A program made the position numbers and the translations under genes. This document shows, piece by piece, positions 8,096-16,344 of a stretch of 64,000 nt of DNA. Numbering within the stretch: the first letter of the stretch is position 1; each line of letters begins with the position of its first letter. The stretch is from Tsukamurella conjunctivitidis. Lineage in GTDB: Bacteria > Actinomycetota > Actinomycetes > Mycobacteriales > Mycobacteriaceae. Under the pieces are notes generated by a model. That model did no database searches and was not told where the DNA came from. It worked only from the letters and a program-made list of their open reading frames with translations. The DNA is taken from the NCBI RefSeq assembly GCF_007858475.1, contig NZ_VIGX01000016.1:1-64000 (forward strand). The letters are read 5' to 3'.

Positions 8096-9313
8096 ATGTT
8101 GCTTGATCGGACCGCGGTTCCGTACCGCGTCGCACCCGCCGTGGTGAGCACGGCCTTCGCGTTCTTAGTGGTCATGATGGGGACCACCCTCCCCACGCCC
8201 CTCTACTCGATCTACTCCGCGCAGCTGGGGTTCAACTCGCTCACCGTCACCGTGCTGTTCGCGGTCTACGCGCTCGGCGTCGTCGCCGCGCTCACCGTCT
8301 TCGGGCGCCTCTCGGACGAGATCGGGCGTCGCCCGGTGCTCCTCGTCGCGGTGGTGCTGGCGGTTCTCAGCGCGCTTCTCTTCCTGCTGCCCCCGTCGCT
8401 GCCTCTGCTCGTGGTGGCCCGCGTCGTGTCGGGTCTCGGAGCGGGGCTCATGAGCGGCACCGGCACCGCGGCGGTCATCGACCTCTTCGCCCCGGAGAAG
8501 CGGGCGGCCGCGGGCACGCTCGCCGTCGCCGTGAACACCGGCGGCCTCGCCGTCGGCACGCTGCTCGCGGGGGCCGTCGCCGACCTCTCGTCGTCGCCGC
8601 TGGTCGTGCCCTTCGTCGTCCACCTCGCGCTCTCCCTGCTCGCCTTCGCCGGACTGTGGGCGTTCGCGCCCCGAACCGCCGTCGCGGGCCGCGTGCGGGT
8701 GCGCCCGCGGCGCCTGCGCGTGCCGAGTGAGATCCACGGCGCGTTCGTGCGGGCCGTGCTCGCCGCCGGCTCCGCGTTCGCCGTGACCGGCGTGCTCACC
8801 GCCGTCTCCGCGATCTTCCTGGCGAGGTTCCTTCACCTGCCTGGTCACACTCTTGCCGGCTTCGTCGTCTTCCTCGCCTTCGCCGGCATGGCGGTCGGAC
8901 AGCTCGTCGCGCGCCGGATGGTGCCGCGCACGGCGCTCGTGGTCGGCTGCGCGGGTCTCGTGGCGGCCGCCGCGCTGCTGGCCGTCGCGCTCGCGGCGGA
9001 GTCCCTCGTCGCGCTGCTGCTCTCCGCCGCGGTGCTCGGCCTGTTCGGTGGACTCTGCATGAATGCGGGCATCGCGACGACCGTCGAGCAGGTCGAGCCC
9101 GTGCACCGTGCGGAGGTCTCCTCGTCCTTCTTCGCGGGCCTGTACGTGATGCTGGCCTTCCCCGCGATCGGGGTGGGCGCGCTCTCCGTCGCGGTCGGGC
9201 TGCGCGCGGCGGGCCTCGTCTTCTGCGCCCTGGTCGCGGCGCTCGCCGCGGTCGTCTGCGCCGTGGAGGCACGGTCGGCGGCACGGGCTCGTTCCCTGGC
9301 GGTGCGCGTGTGA
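8096..9313 (+). CDS. MFS transporter, drug-efflux type
   Basis: A 405-residue, 12-helix major facilitator. The loop 2-3 signature is present (GRLSDEIGRRPVLL), and the second half has its degenerate copy. It resembles 12-TM proton-driven exporters of small toxic molecules; the substrate cannot be read from sequence. The ATG follows AAGGA with good spacing. The gene is followed by a TetR-type regulator 52 nt downstream in the same direction, and its promoter carries paired repeats, a usual arrangement for an inducible efflux pump. Confidence 0.85.
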   Translation: MLLDRTAVPYRVAPAVVSTAFAFLVVMMGTTLPTPLYSIYSAQLGFNSLTVTVLFAVYALGVVAALTVFGRLSDEIGRRPVLLVAVVLAVLSALLFLLPPSLPLLVVARVVSGLGAGLMSGTGTAAVIDLFAPEKRAAAGTLAVAVNTGGLAVGTLLAGAVADLSSSPLVVPFVVHLALSLLAFAGLWAFAPRTAVAGRVRVRPRRLRVPSEIHGAFVRAVLAAGSAFAVTGVLTAVSAIFLARFLHLPGHTLAGFVVFLAFAGMAVGQLVARRMVPRTALVVGCAGLVAAAALLAVALAAESLVALLLSAAVLGLFGGLCMNAGIATTVEQVEPVHRAEVSSSFFAGLYVMLAFPAIGVGALSVAVGLRAAGLVFCALVAALAAVVCAVEARSAARARSLAVRV

Positions 9314-9365
9314 CCAGCGGATCCGCGGTCGTCCCGGCCCGTCGGGCGGCTGTTACGGTGGCGCG

Positions 9366-9938
9366 ATGACGCAGACCGAGCGCCCGGTCGGGAGGCCCCG
9401 CAGCGAGGAGGCCCGCGCGGCGGTGCTGCGGGCCGTGGACGACATGCTCGTCGAGGAGGGCTATGCCGCGATGACGATGAAGGGCATCGCCGAGCGGGCC
9501 GGGGTCGGCAGGCAGACCGTCTACCGCTGGTGGTCGACGAAGGCCGAGATCCTGCTCGAGGCGAGTGCGGCGGACGCCGCCGGCGAGCTCGCCGTGGAAC
9601 CCCGCGCCACGGCGCGCGAGGACGTCGAAGCGTTCCTCGCCGCCGTGGTCCGGTTCCTCACGGAATCCGATGCGGGACTGGCGTACCGGGCGTTGATCGG
9701 CGAGGCCCAGCACGATCCGAAGGTCGCCGCCCTGATCGCGGGCGCCGACCCGCTGGGCGATGCGGCGCGGGCCGTCATCGACCGCAATCGCGCGGCCGGA
9801 CGGTGGGCCGGTGATCCTGATCCCGTGGTCGCCGCCGCCGAGCTCGTGGGGCCGCTCGTCTTCCGGATCCTGGTGCAGGGCGCCGTGATCGACCGGACCG
9901 ACGTGGCCGCGATCGCGGCACGCTTCGTCCGACCATGA
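9366..9938 (+). CDS. TetR/AcrR family transcriptional regulator
   Basis: A 190-residue regulator: N-terminal helix-turn-helix (AAMTMKGIAERAGVGRQTVYRWWSTKAEI, about 37-65) followed by a helical ligand-binding domain with a TetR_C-type end (FRILVQGAVIDRTDVAAI). TACGGT at 9354-9359 lies 6 nt before the ATG, so it can be transcribed as its own leaderless mRNA. The best candidate target is the adjacent MFS gene through the repeated TGTCTCGA sites; this is inferred from position only. Confidence 0.9.
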   Translation: MTQTERPVGRPRSEEARAAVLRAVDDMLVEEGYAAMTMKGIAERAGVGRQTVYRWWSTKAEILLEASAADAAGELAVEPRATAREDVEAFLAAVVRFLTESDAGLAYRALIGEAQHDPKVAALIAGADPLGDAARAVIDRNRAAGRWAGDPDPVVAAAELVGPLVFRILVQGAVIDRTDVAAIAARFVRP

Positions 9939-9955
9939 CCGCCGGCCGGGGCCCG

Positions 9956-9994
9956 TTCTCCACAACTTTGCGTACATAACGTTTTTTCTCCACA
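9956..9994 (+). repeat. Direct repeat TTCTCCACA in an AT-rich island
   Basis: TTCTCCACA occurs at 9956-9964 and again at 9986-9994, separated by an AT-rich segment containing the palindrome AACGTT. The local base composition is far from the surrounding 70% G+C. The role is unknown; it lies upstream of yraN. Confidence 0.4.
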
Positions 9995-10046
9995 GGCACC
10001 GCCCTCGCCGGCGGTGCCCGTGGTGTCCCGGCGGCACGATCGGCCC

Positions 10047-10415
10047 ATGGGGAACAACGAGACGGGGCGGGCGGGCGAGGACGTGGTCTGCGACTTCCTG
10101 ACGGACCGCGGGTGGACGGTGCTGGCCCGGAACTGGCGGTACTCGGGCGGCGGACTGCGGGGCGAACTCGACGTGATCGCCCGCGCACCGGACGGGCTGC
10201 TCGCGATCGTGGAGGTGAAGACGCGCTCCGGCACCGCCTTCGGCACCGGCTTCGACGCGGTGACGCCGCGCAAGGTCGCCCAGTTGCGGGCGCTCACCTC
10301 CCGCTGGCTCGCCGAGACCGAGGGCGCCTTCGCACGGGTGCGGATCGACGTGGCGTCGGTCTTCACGCCGCCCGGAGGCCCGGTGACGCTGGAGTACCGG
10401 GCCGGGGTCGCGTGA
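10047..10415 (+). CDS. yraN: YraN/UPF0102 family endonuclease-like protein
   Basis: A 122-residue protein with the restriction-endonuclease-like core of UPF0102: N-terminal GRAGEDVVCDFL, then GELDVIARAPDGLLAIVEVKTRS, giving the D...E-x-K nuclease pattern. Its biological role is unsettled, but it sits beside comM and dprA in most actinobacteria, which suggests DNA uptake or repair. The ATG at 10047 is chosen over the earlier one at 10014 by family length and by CACGAT at 10035-10040, 6 nt upstream. Its TGA overlaps the comM ATG by one base. Confidence 0.9.
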   Translation: MGNNETGRAGEDVVCDFLTDRGWTVLARNWRYSGGGLRGELDVIARAPDGLLAIVEVKTRSGTAFGTGFDAVTPRKVAQLRALTSRWLAETEGAFARVRIDVASVFTPPGGPVTLEYRAGVA

Positions 10416-11928
10416 TGGCCGCGCTGAGCAAGGTGCACTCGGTCGCCATCACCGGGGTGGACGGCGCGGTGGTCGAGATCGAGGGCTGCATCGGCGCGGG
10501 GCTCCCCGCCGTGCACCTCGTGGGCCTGCCGGACACGGTGCTCCGGGAGTCCCGCGACCGGATCCGCGCGGCCATCGTCAACATCGGGATCAAGTTCCCC
10601 GATACCCGGGTCACGGTGGCCCTCTCGCCCGCGACGCTGCCGAAAGTCGGCTCGGTGTACGACCTTCCCCTGGCGATCGCGATCCTCCTCGCGGCGGAAC
10701 GCGTTGCCGCGGGCAGGGTCGATGGCGCCGTCCTGCTCGGTGAGCTCGCCCTCGACGGTCGGGTTCGGGGCGTCCGCGGTGTCCTTCCCGCGGTGCTCGC
10801 CGCGAAGGAGGCGGGCTTCATCCGTGCGGTGGTGCCGTTCGCCAACCTCGATGAGGCGGGCCTCGTCGACGGCATCGAGGTGCTCGGTGCCGGGCACCTG
10901 TCTGAGGTGGTGGCCTGGCTCGCGGGGGAGGGCGTCCTCGCGACGCCGGGGCCGCTCGTCGCGGGCGAGTGCGATCCCGCGGTGGCGGACCTTGCGGACG
11001 TGGTGGGGCAGCCGGAGGCGAAGTACGCGCTCGAGGTCGCCGCCGCCGGAGCGCACCACATCATGATGACGGGGCCACCCGGTATCGGGAAGACGATGCT
11101 CGCGTCCCGGCTGCCGGGGATCATGCCGGCGTTGGGACGGCGGGAGGCGCTCGAGGTGAGCGCGATCCACTCGATCGCCGGGAACCTGCGGCCCGACCGG
11201 CCCCTCATGACGGTGCCGCCCTTCGTCGCGCCGCACCAGACCTCGTCGGTGAGCGCCCTGGTCGGCGGCGGCACCGGCCTCGCCCGGCCCGGGGCGGTCT
11301 CCCTCGCGCACCGCGGCGTGCTCTTCCTCGACGAGTGCGCCGAGATGGGGCCGCGCTCGCTCGAGGCGCTGCGGACCCCCTTGGAGGAGGGGCAGATCCG
11401 GCTCGCACGGCGCGACGGCGTGGTGAAGTACCCGTCGCGTTTCCTGCTCGTGATGGCGGCGAACCCCTGCCCGTGCGCACCCGCGCGCGAGAGTGACTGC
11501 ACGTGCACGGCGACGGTCCGCCGCCGCTACCTCGGTAGGCTCTCCGGGCCGTTGCTCGACCGCGTGGACCTGTGGGTGCGGATGGAACCGCCCGGCACCG
11601 GCGCGCTGCACGAGGACGGCGCCGCGGAGGAATCCAGTGCGACGGTGCGGACGCGGGTGCGCACCGCCCGGGAGGCCCCGCCGAGCGGTGGGGCGCCGAG
11701 GGGTGGCTCACGAACTCGGAGGTCCCCGGAGTGGTGCTGCGCCGCCGGTTCCGGCTCCCGGCGAAGGCCCTGCGACCGCTCGAGCAGTACCTGCGGTCCG
11801 GCGAGATCACAGCCCGCGGCGCCGACCGCTGCCTGCGGCTGTCGTGGACCCTCGCCGACCTGCTCGGCCTGGACAGGCCGGGTGAGGACGAGGTGATTCA
11901 GGCCTTGCAGTTCCGGGACAAGGAGTGA
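10415..11928 (+). pseudogene. comM: comM, Mg-chelatase-like AAA+ ATPase, apparent frameshift
   Basis: From 10415 the frame encodes a normal ComM: Lon-protease-like N-domain, Walker A in TGPPGIGKTM, Walker B in VLFLDECAEM, and the Cys-rich NPCPCAP insert. ComM is a hexameric helicase that promotes branch migration during natural transformation. After codon GCC at 11675-11677 the frame becomes low-complexity Arg/Pro, while the -1 frame from 11680 continues with the expected C-terminus (AERWGAEGWLTNSEVPG, LRRRFRLPAKALRPLEQYL) to the TGA at 11926-11928. One missing base in the CCCC run at 11676-11679 explains this; restoring it gives 504 residues, the usual length. It is either a recent mutation or a sequencing error. 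Confidence 0.85.
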
Positions 11929-13079
11929 GGATGACCGGGGATGTACGACGCGCGTGGGCGTACCTGAGCCGGGTCGCCGAGCCGCCCTGCGGACCGCTGA
12001 TCGCGCTGGTCGACGAGGTGGGGCCCGCGGCCGCGGCGGACATGGTGCGCCGACAGGAGTTCGCCGACGGTTTCGAGGGCGCGGCCGACGGCACCGTCGG
12101 GCGGGCGCAGCTGGATCGATCGGAGGCCGACCTCGCCCACATCGCGCATCTGGGCGGTCGGCTCGTGACGCCGGACGACGACGAGTGGCCGGCGCACGCT
12201 CTGCGGCGGCTCGCCGAGCGCCTGCCGTCGGAGGAGACCGAACACGAGGACGAGATGCGCGAGCTGCGGCCGGTCGCACTCTGGGCGGTCGGGCGGGGTC
12301 GGCTCGACGAGTTACTCGAGCGCTCGGTGGCGATGGTCGGGACCCGCGCACCGTCGAGCTACGGCGAGCGCGTCGCCGATCAGTTCGCCGGGGACCTGGC
12401 GGCGGAGGGCTTCACCGTGGTCTCCGGCGGTGCGTACGGGATCGACGGTGCCGCGCACCGCGCCGTGCTCGCCGCGGAGGGGCCGACGGTCGCTTTCGTC
12501 GCAGGTGGACTGGACCGGCCGTACCCCGCTGGGCACGCGGGCCTGTTCCGACGGATCGCCGAGGAGGGGCTCCTCGTCTCCGAGTACCCACCGGGCGGCG
12601 TGCCCGCGCGGCACCGCTTCCTCAACCGCAACCGCCTGGTGGGCTGCGTGACCGGGGGCGTCGTCGTCGTGGAAGCGGGCTTCCGCTCGGGCACCCGGAA
12701 CACCGCGACGTGGGCGCGGCGCCGCGGGGTGCCCGTGTGCGCGGTGCCCGGGCCCGTCACGGCGGCGACATCGGTGACCTGCCACCAACTGATTCGTGAG
12801 GGAGCCGTGCTGGTCACGCGGAGCGCCGAGGTGATCGAGGAGGTGGGGCGGATCGGTGAACTCGCGCCCGAAGTCCCCGTGCCGACGCGGCCCACGGACG
12901 GCCTGGACGGCACGGCGCTCCGCGTGCACGGCGCGCTCCCGGCACGATCGGCGCTGCCGGTCTCGGAGATCGCCGTGATCGCCGGGCTGCCCGCCCGCGC
13001 CGTCATGGGGCGGCTCGCGCTCCTCGAGACGAAGGGGCTCGTGCGGCGCGATGGCGCGCTGTGGAGGCTCGACGGCTGA
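11925..13079 (+). CDS. dprA: DNA-processing protein DprA
   Basis: A 384-residue DprA/Smf protein, the loader of RecA onto incoming single-stranded DNA. The Rossmann-like core spans about 135-300 with VAMVGTRAPSSYG, SGGAYGIDGAAH, PPGGVPARHRFLNRNRL and SGTRNTATWARRRG. A winged-helix domain (VSEIAVIAGLPARAVMGRLALLE) closes the protein. The GTG start overlaps the comM stop in GTGA, so DprA depends on termination at the end of the -1 comM frame; a comM frameshift that ends translation early at 11896 would be expected to weaken this coupling. Confidence 0.95.
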   Translation: MRMTGDVRRAWAYLSRVAEPPCGPLIALVDEVGPAAAADMVRRQEFADGFEGAADGTVGRAQLDRSEADLAHIAHLGGRLVTPDDDEWPAHALRRLAERLPSEETEHEDEMRELRPVALWAVGRGRLDELLERSVAMVGTRAPSSYGERVADQFAGDLAAEGFTVVSGGAYGIDGAAHRAVLAAEGPTVAFVAGGLDRPYPAGHAGLFRRIAEEGLLVSEYPPGGVPARHRFLNRNRLVGCVTGGVVVVEAGFRSGTRNTATWARRRGVPVCAVPGPVTAATSVTCHQLIREGAVLVTRSAEVIEEVGRIGELAPEVPVPTRPTDGLDGTALRVHGALPARSALPVSEIAVIAGLPARAVMGRLALLETKGLVRRDGALWRLDG

Positions 13080-13372
13080 CCTCGCGGCGGTCACGGCGGA
13101 ACGCATGCGCACTCGCACGTAGATCCCGTGAACTCCGCCCCGTCGGAATTTGCAACCGCGTCAGTCGATCACGGTGACCCGGGGGTGAAATGTCGTGAAT
13201 GCGTTCGGTTGTCGCGGCAGTTGGGGGTGTTGACGGGAGAACCGCCCGCGGAGTGCTTAGGGTTGGCCGCAGGGTGGCGGTGTCCAGCAACCGGCGTGGT
13301 CCCCAAGTCCTTCCCGTCGATGTCCTCCGCGCCGTCGGTGCGAGGAGGCATCGCTGATCGAGAGGTGAATCC
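13080..13372 (+). other. Intergenic region upstream of the TM-helix protein
   Basis: This 293-base gap contains no convincing gene. TTGACG at 13230-13235 and TAGGGT at 13258-13263 resemble promoter boxes, but their 22-nt spacing is too long for one promoter. AGAGG at 13361-13365 is a suitable ribosome-binding site for the ATG at 13373. Confidence 0.4.
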
Positions 13373-14575
13373 ATGACCTCCCAACTCGCCATCGACTACG
13401 GGGCCGGGCTCTCCGACGCCTGGAGTTCCGTCGCGACCTTCGTACCCAAACTGGCCGCCTTCCTGGCGATCCTGATCATCGGCTGGATCGTCGCGAAGGT
13501 CCTGTCCAAGATCATCGCGAAGATCCTCGCCAAGGTCGGCTTCGACCGGCTCGCCGAGCGCAGCGGGCTGCAGCGCGTCCTCGCCAAGAGCGACTACGAC
13601 GCCGCGACCCTGCTCGCCAAGGTGGTCTACTACGCGGTCCTGCTGATCACACTGCAACTCGCGATCGGTGTGTTCGGCCCGAATCCGGTCGGGGATCTGC
13701 TGTCCCGCTTCGTCGCTTGGCTGCCCAAGCTGTTCATCGCGATCCTCATCATCGTGATCGTCGCCGCCATCGCCAAGGCCGTGAAGGACATCGTGGGCGG
13801 CGCGCTCGGCAGCGCCTCGTACGGCCCGCTGCTCGCCACCATCGCCTCGCTGTTCATCTGGGGCGCGGGAATCATCGCGGCGCTCAACCAGATCGGCGTC
13901 GCCACCACCGTGACCACACCCGTCCTGGTCGCGGTGCTCGCCACCATCGGCGGCGTGATCGTCGTGGGCGTCGGCGGCGGGCTGGTGCGCCCCATGCAAC
14001 AGCGCTGGGACGGCTGGCTGAGCAAGGTCGAGGCCGAGATCCCGGCGCGACGTGCTGAGCGTGACGCGGCGGCGAAGGAGACCGCGCGGCACAGCCAGGC
14101 CGCGGGGGAGCAGCCCTCGGCGCAGGCGGCCCCGCAGGCCCAGAGCTACCAGGCCCCGCTACCGCCGCAGGCTCCGCACGCGCCGCTGTCCGCGCAGTCG
14201 ACGCAGGCCGCGCCGATGCCCGCGCCCGGCGAGAGCTCCGGCCAGGGCGGGCAGCCGCCCACCGTCGGCCTCCCCGCGCAGGCGCCCGGGCAGCACCAAC
14301 CGGGGCAGCACCAGTACGGGGGCCGCGCGCCGCAGCACAGCGCGCCGAGCCACCCGCAGGGCCGGCAGCCCGGTGCCGACGCCTGGAACCGGCAGCAGCC
14401 CGCCGACCCACAGGCGTGGCCCGGAGAGACTCCGCAGGCCGGGCAGCACGCTGGCCACCCCGGAGCGGAGCCGCAGAGCTGGCAGCAGGGCTGGCAGCCG
14501 GGTCCCGATCCCGAGCGCTGGCCCGGCGCCGATCCGCAGGAGCCGGGCCGCCCGTACCCGCCGCACCAGAACTGA
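13373..14575 (+). CDS. TM-helix (CmpX-type) membrane protein with Pro/Gln-rich tail
   Basis: The first 220 or so residues hold four to five membrane helices with repeated short amphipathic segments (WIVAKVLSKIIAKILAKVGFDRLAER), typical of the conserved TM-helix family related to small mechanosensitive channels (CmpX-like). The remaining 180 residues are a disordered Pro/Gln/Ala/Gly-rich cytoplasmic tail with repeats of the PQA, GQH and WQ type. A function in envelope stress or ion flux is inferred from the family only. It is a single-gene unit ending at a hairpin that separates it from the convergent DUF1905 gene. Confidence 0.8.
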   Translation: MTSQLAIDYGAGLSDAWSSVATFVPKLAAFLAILIIGWIVAKVLSKIIAKILAKVGFDRLAERSGLQRVLAKSDYDAATLLAKVVYYAVLLITLQLAIGVFGPNPVGDLLSRFVAWLPKLFIAILIIVIVAAIAKAVKDIVGGALGSASYGPLLATIASLFIWGAGIIAALNQIGVATTVTTPVLVAVLATIGGVIVVGVGGGLVRPMQQRWDGWLSKVEAEIPARRAERDAAAKETARHSQAAGEQPSAQAAPQAQSYQAPLPPQAPHAPLSAQSTQAAPMPAPGESSGQGGQPPTVGLPAQAPGQHQPGQHQYGGRAPQHSAPSHPQGRQPGADAWNRQQPADPQAWPGETPQAGQHAGHPGAEPQSWQQGWQPGPDPERWPGADPQEPGRPYPPHQN

Positions 14576-14585
14576 CCCCGTCGCC

Positions 14586-14622
14586 CGCCGGCCGGCCCGC
14601 GCACCGCGTGGACCGGCCGGCG
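14586..14622. terminator. Hairpin between convergent genes
   Basis: A perfect 10-bp stem, CGCCGGCCGG (14586-14595) with CCGGCCGGCG (14613-14622), 17-nt loop. It lies between the ends of two convergent genes and can serve either strand. Confidence 0.55.
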
Positions 14623-14637
14623 CGGCGTCGTCGGGTG

Positions 14638-15189
14638 CTACGCCGTGCGGGGTGCGGCGTCCTCGGGCGCGATCAGCTCGCCGTTCTTCATGAGCTCCGG
14701 GTCGGTGCAGGAGGCGAGGTCGAAACAGCACGGGCGCCGCTTGCCCGAGCGCATCTTGGAGATCGTCACGTCCACGCGCTTGGCCCTGGTCGCGGGGTTC
14801 TTCGTGGCGCCGATCCACCGCACCCACTCCCACCGCGCCATCGGCGTGATGTCCGTCCACACGTCGGCGGTGTCGGGCGCTCCCTCGAGGGCCGCGCGCA
14901 GATCGTCCGGCACCTCCGGCTCCGGCCACTCCTTGGTGGGCGCGAGATCCACGGCGACCTCGTCGCCGGGCGCCACCGGCGCATCGTCGAGGGCGATCCA
15001 GTGCCCCTTGCGTCCATCCGGCTCGACGACGGTGCGGAACGCGGCGCCGTCGAGGGTGCCGGTGGCGGCCACCTGGCCGCGCGACGGGAGCGCCGCACTC
15101 GCGGCGGCCGGCAGCCGGACCAGGACGCGCTCGCCGATCCGTTCGGCGGCGGCGGTGAAACGGACGGGGGTGGCGCTGCGGGTGGTCAT
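14638..15189 (-). CDS. DUF1905 / YdeI-OmdA family protein
   Basis: A 183-residue protein with an N-terminal DUF1905 beta-barrel-like domain (about 8-90, VRLPAAASAALPSRGQVAATGTL) and a C-terminal YdeI/OmpD-associated helical domain (PDDLRAALEGAPDTADVWTDI, RWIGATKNPATRAKRVDVTISKM, SGKRRPCCFDLASC). Proteins of this pair are common in actinobacteria; E. coli relatives were linked to bacteriocin or envelope stress protection, but no biochemical function is firm. GAGGAGA lies 6-7 nt before the ATG. Confidence 0.85.
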   Translation of the reverse strand: MTTRSATPVRFTAAAERIGERVLVRLPAAASAALPSRGQVAATGTLDGAAFRTVVEPDGRKGHWIALDDAPVAPGDEVAVDLAPTKEWPEPEVPDDLRAALEGAPDTADVWTDITPMARWEWVRWIGATKNPATRAKRVDVTISKMRSGKRRPCCFDLASCTDPELMKNGELIAPEDAAPRTA

Positions 15190-15307
15190 GGTGGTCTCCT
15201 CGCGGTGTTCTCTGCTTCGTCACCGACACTACGAGCCGACGGCGCGCCGGGCTTCTCGATTCGTGACCGATCCCGCCCGGCGGCGGTGTTTCCGGGCCAG
15301 CGATGAT

Positions 15308-15397
15308 TCGGTGCACTCATGAGCGAAACCGGCGGCGCACCGTCGAACCTGGTCACGCAACCGGGCGCCGTGCCGAACTCCGCACTCGTCCCACCGA
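15308..15397 (+). promoter_or_regulatory. Candidate SAM-responsive leader RNA upstream of metQNI
   Basis: Elements resembling S-box/SAM-IV class riboswitches occur in order: CATGAG (15318-15323), a 6-bp helix CGGCGC/GCGCCG (15333-15338 with 15365-15370) enclosing a hairpin CCTGGT/ACCGG (15348-15353 with 15360-15364) and the segment GTCGAA, then GCAACC (15357-15362) and GTGCCGAACTCC (15370-15381). TCGGTG (15308-15313) can pair with CACCGA (15392-15397) to close the domain. The position before a methionine importer fits, but the closing helix is not canonical, so this is a candidate only. Confidence 0.35.
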
Positions 15398-15399
15398 TG

Positions 15400-15415
15400 T
15401 ACTAACCAGTAGGTA
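15400..15415 (+). promoter_or_regulatory. Imperfect palindrome near the metQ promoter
   Basis: TACTAACCAGTAGGTA reads similarly on both strands (10 of 16 positions symmetric; consensus TACYNAC..GTNRGTA) and is followed by TATCGT. It may be an operator or part of the expression platform of the upstream RNA element. It lies 53 nt before the metQ start codon. Confidence 0.3.
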
Positions 15416-15468
15416 TCGTTCACGCAGCTGGGAGATCCCCGGTGCCGTCGAGTTGGAGAACACAAGCC

Positions 15469-16344
15469 GTGAAGATGAAGCGTTTCGCGCTCGCCCTGGT
15501 CGTGCCCATCGCCCTCGCCTCGGGCGTCGCCGCGTGCGGCTCGAGCTCCGATGGTGATGCCATCACCATCGGCGTGACCGACGGTGCCCAGGCCTTCTGG
15601 AACGTCTACAAGGGCCTCGCCAAGGACCAGGGCATCGACGTGGAGCTGAAGAACTTCAGCGACTACAAGCAGCCCAACGCCGCGCTCAACGACGGCGACC
15701 TGAACATCAACGAGTACCAGCACCTGCTGTACCTGGCCGACTACAACGCCAAGAACAACACCAAGCTGGTGCCGATCGGCGCGACCGCGATCTACCCGCT
15801 GCCCCTGTACTCGAAGAAGCACAAGTCGGTCGCCGACATCCCGCAGGGCGGCACGATCGTGGTCCCCGACGACCCGACCAACCTGTCCCGCGCGCTGCTC
15901 GTGCTGTATTCGGCGGGCCTCGTGAAGTTCAAGGTCGAGCAGAACCCGTTCGTCACGCCGGCCGACATCGACACCGCCGCGTCGAAGGTCGCCGTCAAGA
16001 CCGTGGACGCGAACCAGACCGCGCTGAGCCTCGACAGCGTCGACGGCGCCGTGGTCAACAACGATCCGGCCGAGAACGCCAAGCTCGGCAAGGACCTGAT
16101 CATCGCGAAGGACGATCCGGCCAACCCCGCGTCGGAGCCGTACATCAACGCCTTCGTCGTCCGTGAGGCCGACAAGGACAACCCCAAGTACCAGCAGCTG
16201 GCGAAGCTCTACCAGGACCAGAAGGTCGTCGAGGCGCTGCGCAAGGACAAGGGCGATACGTTCATCCTCATCCAGAAGCCGGCCGTCGAGCTGCAGCAGA
16301 TCACGGTCAAGCTGCAGGAGCAGGTCAAGGCTCACGGCAAGTGA
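15469..16344 (+). CDS. metQ: Methionine ABC transporter substrate-binding lipoprotein
   Basis: A 291-residue NlpA/MetQ-type binding lipoprotein. The signal peptide ends in the lipobox SGVAAC, and the mature protein starts as an acylated Cys outside the membrane. The family core is clear: ITIGVTDGAQAFW, LNINEYQHLLYL, YPLPLYSKKHKSVADIP, VPDDPTNLSRALLVL and GAVVNNDPA. It delivers methionine (or a related amino acid) to MetNI. GGAGA at 15455-15459 places the GTG at 15469 as the start rather than the ATG at 15475. The stop overlaps metN in GTGA. Confidence 0.93.
   Translation: MKMKRFALALVVPIALASGVAACGSSSDGDAITIGVTDGAQAFWNVYKGLAKDQGIDVELKNFSDYKQPNAALNDGDLNINEYQHLLYLADYNAKNNTKLVPIGATAIYPLPLYSKKHKSVADIPQGGTIVVPDDPTNLSRALLVLYSAGLVKFKVEQNPFVTPADIDTAASKVAVKTVDANQTALSLDSVDGAVVNNDPAENAKLGKDLIIAKDDPANPASEPYINAFVVREADKDNPKYQQLAKLYQDQKVVEALRKDKGDTFILIQKPAVELQQITVKLQEQVKAHGK

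Noticed and set aside
10112-10414. Upstream extension of the comM frame from 10112
   Set aside because: It lies in the wrong frame of yraN and encodes Arg-rich low-complexity sequence; ComM homology begins at 10415.
13273-13356. Short GTG-initiated ORF in the gap before the TM-helix gene
   Set aside because: It has no cysteine or other attenuator pattern, the -10 spacing (9 nt) is off, and no conservation can be inferred.
15308-15397. Firm call of a canonical SAM-IV riboswitch
   Set aside because: The CCGGCAACCCUCC core and the usual P1 helix of SAM-IV are not present, so it is kept only as a divergent candidate.
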